DNA of 64,000 nucleotides from Bifidobacterium asteroides (GTDB lineage Bacteria; Actinomycetota; Actinomycetes; Actinomycetales; Bifidobacteriaceae): the NCBI RefSeq assembly GCF_009683175.1, contig NZ_WKKW01000001.1, forward strand, positions 62,001 to 126,000. The letters run 5' to 3'. The notes under the pieces were generated by a model. It was not told the DNA's origin, searched no databases, and saw only the letters and a list, made by a program, of their open reading frames with translations. Below, piece by piece: positions 27,851 through 36,676 of the stretch (the stretch's first letter is position 1; each line of letters opens with the position of its first letter). The position numbers and the translations under genes were made by a program.

Positions 27851-27886
27851 GACCCCGGAGCATTCTCCGCTTCGGGGTCTTCTTAT
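27851..27886 (+). terminator. Intrinsic terminator after the B6 kinase gene
   Basis: GACCCCG (27851-27857) pairs with CGGGGTC (27873-27879), followed by TTCTTAT. The position, about 70 bases after the stop, suits termination of the kinase transcript. Confidence 0.85.
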
Positions 27887-27952
27887 ATTCCCCCCACCCC
27901 CAGCATGGGGCGAATCCCGGTAGTTGCCTAGAAATTAGGCATCCAAGTGAAA

Positions 27953-28010
27953 TTGACACTTTGTCAAAGTCGGTTTTATACTTGAGTCGTCAATGTTGAC
28001 AAAGTGTCAA
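27953..28010 (+). promoter_or_regulatory. Promoter flanked by twin TetR-type operators
   Basis: Two 15-base palindromes, TTGACACTTTGTCAA (27953-27967) and TTGACAAAGTGTCAA (27996-28010), are exact reverse complements of each other. Each is a perfect TTGACA/TGTCAA inverted repeat with a three-base centre. The centres are 43 bases apart, about four helical turns. The first contains a consensus -35 TTGACA (27953-27958), and TATACT at 27977-27982 gives a -10 with an 18-base spacer. The second sits over the start of transcription. The TetR gene begins 47 bases further on, so autorepression is likely. Confidence 0.85.
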
Positions 28011-28057
28011 AGTTCAGTTTCTGGAATCAGCAGACTCCGGAAGGACGGGAAGCAACC

Positions 28058-28681
28058 ATGCAGGCATCAGCTACAGAAGACGAGTCAGGCTTCGCTCAGC
28101 GATCATCGGGCAAGAGGTCCAGGAAAAGCGACGAAATCGTCCAGGCTGTGATCGATATCTGCAGGAACAAGGGATTCTCCCACATCACCATCAAGGACAT
28201 CGCCAAGCAAGTGGGGATGACCAGGTCCCTCTTCTACCACTACTTCCCCGACAAGGAGACCTTGGCCCAGGCCATGGTAGACAAGTCCGTCAACCAGGTC
28301 CTGGCCCGGATGGAGGAATGGAACAGGAAGCGGACACCCGGTGATGTCAAGGGAGCCCTGGAGACCGTCGTACAGGTGGCCCGATCGGTCATCGCCGACA
28401 ACAGCCCACTCCGACAGCAGATGATCCACTCGGGCAACGGAGGGCTCTACACGCGATTCGTGGACCAGGTCTCCAAGGCCATAGCCGACTACTTCTGCCG
28501 GACGGCGGTTCAGGATTTCGCCAGGCACCACCGGAATCAATTGCCCATTGACCATGTGCGCGAAATGCTGATCGTCCTGATTTCCGGGTTCATCACTCTC
28601 CTTAGGGTGCAGCCGGACACCAGCGACGAAACCTTCATCCTCATGGCCGCCCAAACGCTCCACCTGGAGCCCTACCTGTAA
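28058..28681 (+). CDS. TetR/AcrR family transcriptional regulator
   Basis: The product is a 207-residue repressor. The N-terminal HTH GFSHITIKDIAKQVGMTRSLFYHYFPDKETLAQAM is typical of TetR, followed by an all-helical ligand-binding domain without recognisable ligand clues. The ATG at 28058 follows AAGGACGGGAAG. The frame is open to a GTG at 28004, but that codon lies inside the second operator and would add unconserved residues. It precedes the DUF5692-like membrane protein by about 80 bases and probably controls it together with itself. Confidence 0.93.
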   Translation: MQASATEDESGFAQRSSGKRSRKSDEIVQAVIDICRNKGFSHITIKDIAKQVGMTRSLFYHYFPDKETLAQAMVDKSVNQVLARMEEWNRKRTPGDVKGALETVVQVARSVIADNSPLRQQMIHSGNGGLYTRFVDQVSKAIADYFCRTAVQDFARHHRNQLPIDHVREMLIVLISGFITLLRVQPDTSDETFILMAAQTLHLEPYL

Positions 28682-28763
28682 GGCGACGGCGTCCTTCCCG
28701 ACATCCGCTGCCAAGAAACAAACCAACGAACACCTGACACAGAACAGAAGAAAGGACATCGTC

Positions 28764-29759
28764 ATGTTGTTCCAAGTCTACGGAGCCAACGCCCCCTACC
28801 AATGGTTGGGCTGGATCCTGGTCTTCGCATGCCTGATCGGCCTCAACGAGGTCGCCAGGCGGAGCAAGACTGGAGGCATCATCTGCTTCCTGGCCATTCC
28901 CGCCGCTCTGACCGCGTACTTCCTGACCATCTACGTATCGGCGGCCTTCGGGGCCGATTGGGCGCTTCATAACCCAACCTACGTCCACATGACCAGCTGG
29001 TTCCACTATGCCAAGCTCTATGCCGCCACCGCCGGCTGCATCGGCTTCATGGCCCTCAAGTATGGATGGGGCAAGATCGGCAAATCCCACTGGTTCAAGT
29101 GCTTCCCCTTCATCATCGTCGCCATCAACATCCTCATCGCCGTGGTCTCCGACTTCGAATCCGCCTTCCGCGGATGGGGCGGAACCTGGGTGTCCACCGA
29201 GGGCATCACCCTGATGGGCGGCTGGCACAACATCTTCAACGGGGTGGCGGGCCTGATCAACATCTTCTGCATGACCGGAATCTTCGGCATCTACGCCTCC
29301 AAGGACCGTCGCGACATGCTCTGGCCCGACATGACCTGGGTCTTCATCATCTCCTATGACCTATGGAACTTCTGCTACACCTACAACTGCCTGCCCAACC
29401 ACGCCTGGTACTGCGGCCTGGCCCTCCTCCTGGCGCCCACCTTCGCCAATTTACTTTGGAACAAGGGAGGCTGGATCCAGAACCGGGCCAACACCCTGGC
29501 CATATGGTGCATGTTCGCTCAGGTCCTGCCCATGTTCCAGGACTACTCGGTCTTCTCAACCCAGTCGGTCAACAAGGCCGGGGTCAACCTGACGGTCTCC
29601 ATCCTCTCCCTGGTCGCCAACGTGCTCGCGCTGGGCTACATCCTGGTCCGTGCGCGCCGTCAGCACATCAACCCCTGGACCCAGGAGGTCTTCAAGGGCA
29701 CCAGGGACTTCGACCAGGCCATCGCCCGTGCCGACATGAATGTGGTCACTGCGGCCTGA
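28764..29759 (+). CDS. Multi-pass membrane protein of unknown function (DUF5692-like)
   Basis: This 331-residue integral membrane protein has about nine to ten hydrophobic helices, rich in Trp, Tyr and Phe. Recognisable blocks are WFHYAKLYAATAGCIGFMALK, GGWHNIFNGVAGLINI and SYDLWNFCYTYNCLPNHAWYCG. These resemble, from memory, DUF5692 proteins, a family without known function. The short cytoplasmic C-terminus is charged. AGAAAGGA precedes the ATG. It follows the TetR gene on the same strand, and a hairpin at 29788 closes the unit. A small-molecule transporter or sensor is a reasonable guess only. Confidence 0.75.
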   Translation: MLFQVYGANAPYQWLGWILVFACLIGLNEVARRSKTGGIICFLAIPAALTAYFLTIYVSAAFGADWALHNPTYVHMTSWFHYAKLYAATAGCIGFMALKYGWGKIGKSHWFKCFPFIIVAINILIAVVSDFESAFRGWGGTWVSTEGITLMGGWHNIFNGVAGLINIFCMTGIFGIYASKDRRDMLWPDMTWVFIISYDLWNFCYTYNCLPNHAWYCGLALLLAPTFANLLWNKGGWIQNRANTLAIWCMFAQVLPMFQDYSVFSTQSVNKAGVNLTVSILSLVANVLALGYILVRARRQHINPWTQEVFKGTRDFDQAIARADMNVVTAA

Positions 29760-29787
29760 TTACTCGGACTAGATCAGCAAACCCGAT

Positions 29788-29828
29788 ATGGATGTGATGT
29801 GGTTTCTCGGAATCTGCGTCACATCCAT
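29788..29828 (+). terminator. Hairpin after the TetR-regulated membrane protein
   Basis: ATGGATGTGA (29788-29797) and TCACATCCAT (29819-29828) form a perfect ten-base stem with a 21-base loop, 28 bases after the stop. No clear T tract follows, so it could be a protein-binding inverted repeat instead. Confidence 0.55.
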
Positions 29829-30373
29829 TTAGTCCGCTTCAATCAAAGCTCCTCATCAATCAGAAATTCAATCGCTAGCTAACCTATCAGCTATATAGGT
29901 CATAAGACGATTCTGCAAGTGGAAATCGGAAGGTGCTACTTAGAAAATCATCAGCTGCACCTCCTTGTCTTTTGATCTCTTTGAATCTCTGATTCCCTCT
30001 TCCTGATACAGGACGACAATGAAGACCCTCACAGGCTCTTTTTGTCATGTTCGCTGACTCTTTATCAGCGTGTTGCTCCGCGTCCCACACTTATTCTTTG
30101 CTCCTTGAGCTGCTTTTGGTTTCCTCGGCCTTCTATTTTCTTGGTTTTCCATTTTCTTGGTTTCCGGTTTCTCTCGTTTGGGATTTCACCTCTGTTTCAA
30201 TATTTTTCATCTTTTACCTTCGCCGCCCCTACTGATACCGGGATGAGCGCAATCGATACAAGATCAGCATCGGAAATCCACTCGTTCATCCACTTTCTCG
30301 CTATCACAGGCTCATTCGACCACATGCCTGGTTCGACTAGTCGCCAACTTCCTTCCGGTGGTCTTCTAGAAAC
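29829..30373. other. AT-rich intergenic region without a convincing gene
   Basis: This 545-base region is pyrimidine-rich on the plus strand and contains repeated TTTCTTGGTTT-like blocks around 30130-30170. Short open frames on both strands have strongly biased composition and no domain. A 25-codon minus-strand frame near 30200 has an AAGG-like site, but I do not call it. It should hold the promoter of the YraN-ComM-DprA operon. Confidence 0.5.
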
Positions 30374-31102
30374 ATGAACACACAAGCTCTGACCAGACCA
30401 ACCAATCACCACACACTCACCAGCAACAGGAACGACGGAACTGATGCCGACGCTATAATCGCAGACTCATCGATCGCACAGCCCATAAGCGCCCTCCCCG
30501 GTTTTAAAAGATCTGCTGATGATCCAGAAACCATCCAATCTTGGACAAATACATCAGATCCAGGCAACCATGAATCTATCGGCATAGATCTGGCAGATAT
30601 TGAACGACAGATCAGAGCCAGTGGCATAAACAGCCGAGAACTGGGACGATTAGGTGAGGACTACGCCTGCCAGTGGCTGCGGGAACGAAACTGGAAAATC
30701 CTGGCTCGGAATTGGCGAAGCCGGTTCGGCGAGCTGGACATCATCGCCCTGGATCCCGAGGCGACTCTGGTCTTTGTAGAGGTCAAAACCAGACGCACCG
30801 GTCGGTTCGGATCCCCAGAGCTGGCCGTCGGCCCGCGCAAGCAGACCCACCTTCGTCGCGCTGCAGTCCAATGGCTGATCAGCCATGACCGAGATCCCGG
30901 CGCACGGCATCGTGGCACACGTTTCGATGTCATCAGCCTGTCAGTCAAATCCGACCCTGGCAGAAGCACGCATTCCGAGGGTGCTTATCCCCCGGCTTCC
31001 TGTCAGACTTCCGCCAAGGCCGTCAAGGGATCCAACCATTCGAGCAGAGGCGGATGGAATCCGGGATCAGTCTTCCTCAGACACACCAGGGAGGCTTTCT
31101 GA
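30374..31102 (+). CDS. YraN/UPF0102 family endonuclease-like protein
   Basis: The product is a putative PD-(D/E)XK nuclease of the YraN family. The core, ELGRLGEDYACQWLRERNWKILARNWRSRFGELDIIALD then VFVEVKTRRTGRFG, has the E-L-D and E-V-K catalytic pattern. The protein is 242 residues, about twice the usual size. A roughly 75-residue Ser/Thr/Asp-rich N-terminal extension and a Ser/Gly-rich tail flank the core. The stop overlaps the ComM start (TGATG). In actinobacteria YraN, ComM and DprA commonly form one operon, as here. Confidence 0.9.
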   Translation: MNTQALTRPTNHHTLTSNRNDGTDADAIIADSSIAQPISALPGFKRSADDPETIQSWTNTSDPGNHESIGIDLADIERQIRASGINSRELGRLGEDYACQWLRERNWKILARNWRSRFGELDIIALDPEATLVFVEVKTRRTGRFGSPELAVGPRKQTHLRRAAVQWLISHDRDPGARHRGTRFDVISLSVKSDPGRSTHSEGAYPPASCQTSAKAVKGSNHSSRGGWNPGSVFLRHTREAF

Positions 31103-32688
31103 TGCGTCTTGGATCCGCTGAATCCGTGGGATTGATAGGCCTCAAGGCCTTTCTCATCCACGTGCAGTCCTTCATCTCCCCAGGTCTGCCCTACTTCTCC
31201 ATCATCGGCCTGCCGGATGCCTCCTTGTCGGAGTCGCGAGAACGGGTCAAATCCGCCTGCTCTGCCTGCGGATTCCGGTGGCCGCAGACCAGGGTCACCG
31301 TCAACATGTCCCCCGCTTCAAAGCCCAAGCATGGCTCCTCACACGATCTGGCCATTGCGACCAGTGTCCTCGAGGCCGGCGGAGCATTGCCAACGGAAGG
31401 CCTGAATCATACGGTCATCCTGGGCGAACTCAACCTGGACGGCACGATTCTGCCCATCAATGGCCTGCTGCCCATTCTGACGCAGGCCAGAGCCCAGGGA
31501 ATCACACGGGCTTTCGTCCCTGCAGACAACCTTGACGAGGCCCGTCTGGTTCCCGATATCGAGGTCGTGGGACTGCGCCACCTGGGCCAGCTCATCCAGG
31601 CCTTGGGTGGGCGAAGCAGGATCGCCATCCCCGAAGCAGACACTCGCCAAGACTCTGACAAATCGACCCCCGTAGCGAGCGTGCACCACATGAACTCAGG
31701 TCATGAAGTCAATCCCCCCGCCAATTCCGACCCAGCTCCACCCAAGCCGGACATGGCTGACGTGATCGGCCAGGAGGAGACCAAGTGGGCCATGATGGTT
31801 GCTGCAGCCGGCGGTCACCACATGCTCATGGTCGGCCCTCCAGGAGCCGGCAAAAGCATGCTGGCTGAACGGCTTCCCAGCATCATGCCTGCCTTGGACG
31901 CTGTTCAACAGCTGGAAGTGGCCTCCATCCGATCCCTGTGCGGCACGCTGAGCCAGTATGGGATCACCGATGTGCCACCATTCGAGGCCCCTCATCATAC
32001 GATCTCCATGGCGGCCATGGTCGGGGGCGGCGCAGGACTGGCCACGCCTGGAGCCATCACCCGCGCTCATCGCGGCGTCCTCTTCATGGATGAGGCACCG
32101 GAATTCTCCCCAAGGGTGATCCAATCCCTGCGTGAGCCCTTGGAGATCGGACGTATCTTCCTGTCCCGGGCCAAGGGCAGCACCACCTTCCCGGCTCGTT
32201 TCCAGCTGGTCATGGCCGCCAACCCCTGCCCCTGCGGATACGGATACGGAACCGGCGAGCGCTGCACCTGCACGCCCCGCGAGCGCCTCCGCTACTGGAA
32301 CAGGCTGTCAGGCCCCATTATGGACCGCATCGACATACAGACCACAGTTCCTCCAGTGACCGACCCGGGATTCGATGACCACCGTCCACGTCAGCGCAGC
32401 GCCCAGATCCGTCAGCGTGTGACCCGCGCCCGCCAGGCAGCAAAAGAGCGTTTTCACAAGGAAGGCTGGACCTGCAACGCCCAGATCAGCGGCGAATGGC
32501 TGCGCCAGAACACATCAGCCAAGGCTCGTTCGGTCGTGGATCAGGCCCTGCGCAAGCAACGGATCAGTCTGCGCGGGGCCGACAGGACCATGCGCCTGGC
32601 ATGGACTTTGGCGGACCTGGACGGACGAGCCAGCCCCGGTGCCGACGATGTGACCACCGGCATCCTGCTCAGGACAAGGGCCGTCTGA
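31102..32688 (+). CDS. comM: YifB/ComM family Mg-chelatase-like AAA ATPase
   Basis: This 528-residue AAA+ ATPase in the ComM/YifB family is a branch-migration helicase for integrating transformed DNA. The N-terminal SVGLIGLKAFLIHVQSFISPGLPYFSIIGLPDASLSESRERVKSA is the Lon-like ChlI domain. Walker A GPPGAGKSMLAERLPSIMP follows near residue 250, then Walker B GVLFMDEAPEF, NPCPCGYG with zinc-type cysteines, and an arginine-rich C-terminal domain. The ATG at 31102 overlaps the YraN stop and follows CAGGGAGG. The upstream in-frame start at 31054 lies inside yraN and is unlikely. Confidence 0.95.
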   Translation: MRLGSAESVGLIGLKAFLIHVQSFISPGLPYFSIIGLPDASLSESRERVKSACSACGFRWPQTRVTVNMSPASKPKHGSSHDLAIATSVLEAGGALPTEGLNHTVILGELNLDGTILPINGLLPILTQARAQGITRAFVPADNLDEARLVPDIEVVGLRHLGQLIQALGGRSRIAIPEADTRQDSDKSTPVASVHHMNSGHEVNPPANSDPAPPKPDMADVIGQEETKWAMMVAAAGGHHMLMVGPPGAGKSMLAERLPSIMPALDAVQQLEVASIRSLCGTLSQYGITDVPPFEAPHHTISMAAMVGGGAGLATPGAITRAHRGVLFMDEAPEFSPRVIQSLREPLEIGRIFLSRAKGSTTFPARFQLVMAANPCPCGYGYGTGERCTCTPRERLRYWNRLSGPIMDRIDIQTTVPPVTDPGFDDHRPRQRSAQIRQRVTRARQAAKERFHKEGWTCNAQISGEWLRQNTSAKARSVVDQALRKQRISLRGADRTMRLAWTLADLDGRASPGADDVTTGILLRTRAV

Positions 32689-32689
32689 G

Positions 32690-34351
32690 ATGGCCGACCC
32701 CTTGATGAGAACCATGCCCGACGGCCAGCCGCGACCGATGACCATGGTCGAAAGCGACTGGCTTGCCAGGGCTGTGCTGACTCTGGCGGCAGACGGCCCC
32801 GATGCTTTTATGATTGCCTGTCTTCTGGGCTCGGCCCAGGCGGCCGACTTGTGCCGGAACCTGATCGAACTTGAAGCGCCGAATCAGCCGGATGACGACG
32901 GCTCTCATGATGCTGCTCGCTCTAGACTAGACGAACGCTTTCTGAAGGGGACGGCTCGGTGGGGACGACAAACAAGGCCTGAAGACCTCACCCGGTTCCA
33001 CAAGATCAGCAACTCCTGGCGAAGACGCCTGACACCCTTGCTGGCCATGGACACTGGCCAAGTACGGACCATGATGACTGGTGGAGGCCAATTCTGGGTG
33101 ATGACCCCAGGTGATTCCTGCTGGCCAGGCCAGGTGGATGACCTGGCACGCCGATCCGACTGGGCCCCTCCCCTCTGTCTATGGGGACGTGGCGATCCTG
33201 AAGCATTGATCTGCTGTGACCAACCCTTGGCCGTGGTCGGGTCCAGGACCTGCGACGAGTATGGCCGGTCCATCGCCCACCAGATCGCCAGACAGGCCGC
33301 CAGCCAAGGCCACCTGGTCGTCTCCGGCGGAGCCATGGGCACGGACGCCGCAGCCCACTGGGGAGCCCTGGCCGCCGGCGGCGGACGCACAATAGCCGTT
33401 TTTGCCGGAGGCCTGCGACATATGGGGCCCAAACGCAACAGCCGTCTGTTCGAGAACATTGAAACAGATGGCGGCGCACTGATCAGCGAGCTGCCCCCTG
33501 ACACCATCCCCGAGGCGCGTCGGTTCCTGCTGCGCAACCGAATCATTGCAGCCCTGGCCTCCGATATCGTAGTAGCACAGGCACGGCACCGATCAGGCGC
33601 ACTGAATACAGCCAACTGGGGCGTGGAATTGGGCCGTCGTGTGCTGGCTGCCCCCGGCAGAATCGACCAGCCGGAAAACACCGGCTGCAACCGGCTTATC
33701 CATGAGGGCAAGGCGGAGTTGCTCCTGTCGGCATCCGACATCCAAGAGATCTGCCATCCCGCCCATGCACCTATCCACCCTGGAAGGTCTGTTCAACAAG
33801 GAGCCAGCGGCTCAGTCAAAACCACCGAAAATCATGAGCACCAAGCAAGTAGACAGCCCATACAGCGCACAAGACCGCTTGACTCCGACCATCCGATCCA
33901 AACCATCCATAGCAATCAACCGCTGCCGATCACACTCAAACAGTCCTGGACAGATAGAGGTGGGCTTTCGAACCGCTCTCAGAATAAAGAGCCTCCTTCA
34001 ACCCCACCATCAAACCCAGATAAGGACCGTGAATGTGGAAAAACCGACGACAATCATCTAGCCGAGGGAGAGGCAACCGTTTTGGCAGCTATCCGCACCT
34101 ACCAGCGTCGGGGAGGTCCGCCAATGACTGGGCAGCTTCGCGCTGAGCTAGCAGATCAGGGGCATGAGCTCTCAGTCAGGCAGCTGATGCAACTGCTGGG
34201 GTCCCTGGAGATTCGTGGCCTAATCAGGCTGCAGGACGGATGCGTCGTAGCTGAAGATCCGAAGAATCAGGCCTTCCAGCGACAGCGATCCAAATCAACC
34301 ACCCAACCATCTGCACCAGCAGATTCATCACTACGAGGAGGAACAAAATGA
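32690..34351 (+). CDS. dprA: DNA-processing protein DprA
   Basis: DprA loads RecA on incoming single-stranded DNA during transformation. The Rossmann-like core includes LAVVGSRTCDEYGRSIA, VVSGGAMGTDAAAHWGAL, FAGGLRHMGPKRNSRLFE and ISELPPDTIPEARRFLLRNRIIAALASDIVVAQARHRSGALNTANWGVELGR. The C-terminal winged helix begins at EATVLAAIRTYQRRG. The 553-residue length exceeds the usual size of about 360 residues because of a low-complexity insert of about 100 residues between core and winged helix (about 33780-34060). The ATG lies two bases after the ComM stop. Its last 85 bases overlap the convergent methyltransferase gene. Confidence 0.93.
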   Translation: MADPLMRTMPDGQPRPMTMVESDWLARAVLTLAADGPDAFMIACLLGSAQAADLCRNLIELEAPNQPDDDGSHDAARSRLDERFLKGTARWGRQTRPEDLTRFHKISNSWRRRLTPLLAMDTGQVRTMMTGGGQFWVMTPGDSCWPGQVDDLARRSDWAPPLCLWGRGDPEALICCDQPLAVVGSRTCDEYGRSIAHQIARQAASQGHLVVSGGAMGTDAAAHWGALAAGGGRTIAVFAGGLRHMGPKRNSRLFENIETDGGALISELPPDTIPEARRFLLRNRIIAALASDIVVAQARHRSGALNTANWGVELGRRVLAAPGRIDQPENTGCNRLIHEGKAELLLSASDIQEICHPAHAPIHPGRSVQQGASGSVKTTENHEHQASRQPIQRTRPLDSDHPIQTIHSNQPLPITLKQSWTDRGGLSNRSQNKEPPSTPPSNPDKDRECGKTDDNHLAEGEATVLAAIRTYQRRGGPPMTGQLRAELADQGHELSVRQLMQLLGSLEIRGLIRLQDGCVVAEDPKNQAFQRQRSKSTTQPSAPADSSLRGGTK

Positions 34352-34611
34352 ACACCCTCATCCTCCAGCAGCTGACGCTGACGTTCAGGACCGCCAAAGG
34401 CGAAACCCGGGGCCAGAGAACCATCGCGGAAGACCACACGATGACAGGGAATCACTCCAGGTTCAGGATTGTCATGAAGTGCATACCCCACGAACCTGGC
34501 GTTACGGGGATGACCAGTCAGGGAGGCGACCTGACCATAGGTGGCCACCTTGCCGCGAGGGATCCGCCTGACGACCTGATAAACCTGCTGGGAGAAGGAA
34601 AGCTCGGTCAT
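34267..34611 (-). CDS. ogt: MGMT family methylated-DNA-protein cysteine methyltransferase
   Basis: The product is a small 114-residue DNA-binding domain protein of the MGMT/Ogt family. FSQQVYQVVRRIPRGKVATYGQVASLTGHPRNARFVGYAL carries the HTH and arginine finger. NPEPGVIPCHRVV holds the alkyl-acceptor cysteine. Only the catalytic domain is present, as in short MGMT-like or ATL proteins, though ATLs usually replace the cysteine, so methyl transfer is plausible. The ATG at 34611 follows ATAGG. It converges on dprA with an overlap of 85 bases, and the conserved DLDRCRW at its end lies inside the dprA overlap. Confidence 0.88.
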   Translation of the reverse strand: MTELSFSQQVYQVVRRIPRGKVATYGQVASLTGHPRNARFVGYALHDNPEPGVIPCHRVVFRDGSLAPGFAFGGPERQRQLLEDEGVHFVPPRSDESAGADGWVVDLDRCRWKA

Positions 34612-34689
34612 AAAACCTATTCTGCCCACGCAAGCAGACATGCACTGGTAGGACTGCCGGTATCAATAGGTCGTGACAGTATCGATGGT

Positions 34690-36594
34690 ATGAATCCGCA
34701 GAAGGTCAGAAACCGCTATGATGCCGTCATCGTCGGAGCCGGAGCGGCCGGGTTGTCAACGGCTCTGGGACTGTACAGAGCTTTAGAGGGCAAACAGAGC
34801 GAAAACAGCTCGTCGCCAAAGGTCCTGGTTGTCTCCAAGCTGCAGCCCCTGCGATCCCACACCGGATCGGCGGAGGGCGGCATTGCGGCCAGTCTGGGCA
34901 ACCAGGAGAAGGACGACTGGCATTGGCACTACTACGACACCGTCAAGGGCGGCGACTGGCTGGCCGACCAGGATGCCGTGCGGATTCTGGCCGAGCAGGC
35001 GCCGAACATCGTCATCGAATTAGAGCATGACGGAGTGGCCTTCTCAAGAACTGAAGACGGGCACATCGCCCAGCGGAAGTTCGGCGGTCATACCGCTGAT
35101 TATGGCGGGCATCCAGTCAGGAGAGCAGCCTATGCAGCCGACCGTATCGGCCACCAGATCCTCCACGCCCTTTGGCAGCAGTGCCTGCGTTATGGAGTCG
35201 AGTTCGCCGAGGAATGGTATGTGACCGATCTGGTCGTCGACCCGCCCACTGATGAGAAAACCGGCGGCCAGGCCCGTGGACTGATCGTCCTGGACACCCA
35301 TGCCGGCAAGCTGCAGGCCATCCAAGCCGACAATATCGTCCTGTGCACGGGCGGGGCCGGCCGACTCTTCCATACGACCTCCAACTCCTGGGACCTGACC
35401 GGCGATGGCATGGCGCTCGCCCTGCAGGCCGGCCTGCAGCTGGAGGATATAGAGTTCATCCAATTTCATCCCACCGGCCTGGGCCACACCGGCATCCTTC
35501 TGTCAGAAGCCTCCCGCGCAGAAGGCGGCGTGCTCAGGAACAGTCAGAGCAAGGCTTTCATGCAGGACTACGCGCCGGGACATGGCGACCTGGCCGCCAG
35601 GGATGTGGTCAGCCGTTCCATAATGGCCGAGATTGATGCAGGTCGCGGGGTGGCCGATCCATCGGACCCGGACGGGCCTCATGATTGCGTCTGGCTGGAC
35701 ATGACCGGCATTGACGGCCAGCGCATGACCGCCCTGCTCCCCCAGGTCACCGAGACCATCCATCTCTACGCCCACCTGGATCCCACTGTGGACATGGTTC
35801 CGGTCAAGCCCACCGCCCACTACACCATGGGAGGCATCCCCATCACCGATCGCGGCCGCGTCTATCGCTGGCAGGATGGACGCCGTCGAATAGTCGACGG
35901 ACTGTTCGCCGCCGGGGAATGCTCCTGTGTCAGCGTTCATGGGGCCAACCGACTGGGCGGCAACTCCCTGCTGGATGCCTGCCTCTTTGGTACCAGAACC
36001 GGACAGACTATCGCCGCTGGAATATCCAAAGCCGATGAGCCAAATGACAGGACCGACACATCTCCGCTCACACAAGCTCTGCAAAAGCGTCAGGCCTTCA
36101 TGGACGAGTTGCTGGCTGGCGCAAGTAAAGCCGACCCCTCGGAACCAGCATTGGCTGATAGCCAAAGCGGAGAACCCGACCCTGGTGACGATACCAGTCC
36201 GAGCAACAATCCCTACGCACTGATGGGCCGACTGGGACGGCTGATGGAGGAGGCCGTTGCCGTCCGATGCAACCAGAGCAGCATCGAAAAGGGTTTGCGC
36301 GGTCTGAATCAACTGGATGCTGATGCGAGACAGCTACGGGCACACAGTGGTACGGCAGTGCTCAACCAGGAGGTGACTGCCATCATGGAGGTGGACAACC
36401 TGCTGACAGTGGCCCGAGCCGTGCTGAACGCCAGTCTGCAGCGTCAGGAATCCCGCGGCGCTTTGTATCGCAGCGACTATCCGCAACGCGATGACGAACA
36501 CTACCTGGCTCACACCATGATCGATGCTAATGAAAACGTCTCCTGGCAGCCTGTTCATATCGTCGACATGCCTCCCAAGGGCCGCAACTACTGA
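34690..36594 (+). CDS. sdhA: Succinate dehydrogenase/fumarate reductase flavoprotein subunit
   Basis: This 634-residue FAD-dependent subunit interconverts succinate and fumarate. It has YDAVIVGAGAAGLSTALGLYRAL for FAD binding near the start, RSHTGSAEGGIAASLG with the histidine used for covalent FAD, and QFHPTGLGHTGILLSEASRAEGG and HYTMGGIPITDRGRV as active-site segments. A short acidic Ser/Pro insert occurs near 36130-36200. I start at the ATG at 34690 just before the flavin motif. The frame is open to 34348, but that part is antisense to the methyltransferase gene. The iron-sulfur subunit follows. No membrane anchor subunits are present. An L-aspartate oxidase role is less likely given the adjacent SdhB. 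Confidence 0.9.
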   Translation: MNPQKVRNRYDAVIVGAGAAGLSTALGLYRALEGKQSENSSSPKVLVVSKLQPLRSHTGSAEGGIAASLGNQEKDDWHWHYYDTVKGGDWLADQDAVRILAEQAPNIVIELEHDGVAFSRTEDGHIAQRKFGGHTADYGGHPVRRAAYAADRIGHQILHALWQQCLRYGVEFAEEWYVTDLVVDPPTDEKTGGQARGLIVLDTHAGKLQAIQADNIVLCTGGAGRLFHTTSNSWDLTGDGMALALQAGLQLEDIEFIQFHPTGLGHTGILLSEASRAEGGVLRNSQSKAFMQDYAPGHGDLAARDVVSRSIMAEIDAGRGVADPSDPDGPHDCVWLDMTGIDGQRMTALLPQVTETIHLYAHLDPTVDMVPVKPTAHYTMGGIPITDRGRVYRWQDGRRRIVDGLFAAGECSCVSVHGANRLGGNSLLDACLFGTRTGQTIAAGISKADEPNDRTDTSPLTQALQKRQAFMDELLAGASKADPSEPALADSQSGEPDPGDDTSPSNNPYALMGRLGRLMEEAVAVRCNQSSIEKGLRGLNQLDADARQLRAHSGTAVLNQEVTAIMEVDNLLTVARAVLNASLQRQESRGALYRSDYPQRDDEHYLAHTMIDANENVSWQPVHIVDMPPKGRNY

Positions 36595-36676
36595 TGGACC
36601 CTGATGATGGACACTGAGCCGAATCTGTTCAGACAGGCACCGGCACGACACCTATCCTGGTCAGTCGGGGATTAGG

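Noticed and set aside
30047-30235. Hydrophobic 62-codon plus-strand frame in the gap before YraN
   Set aside because: It is driven by a T-rich run, has no ribosome site and lies in repetitive pyrimidine-rich sequence.
34348-34689. Longer SdhA start at 34348
   Set aside because: The region is antisense to the methyltransferase gene with its active-site motif, and SdhA homology begins just after 34690.
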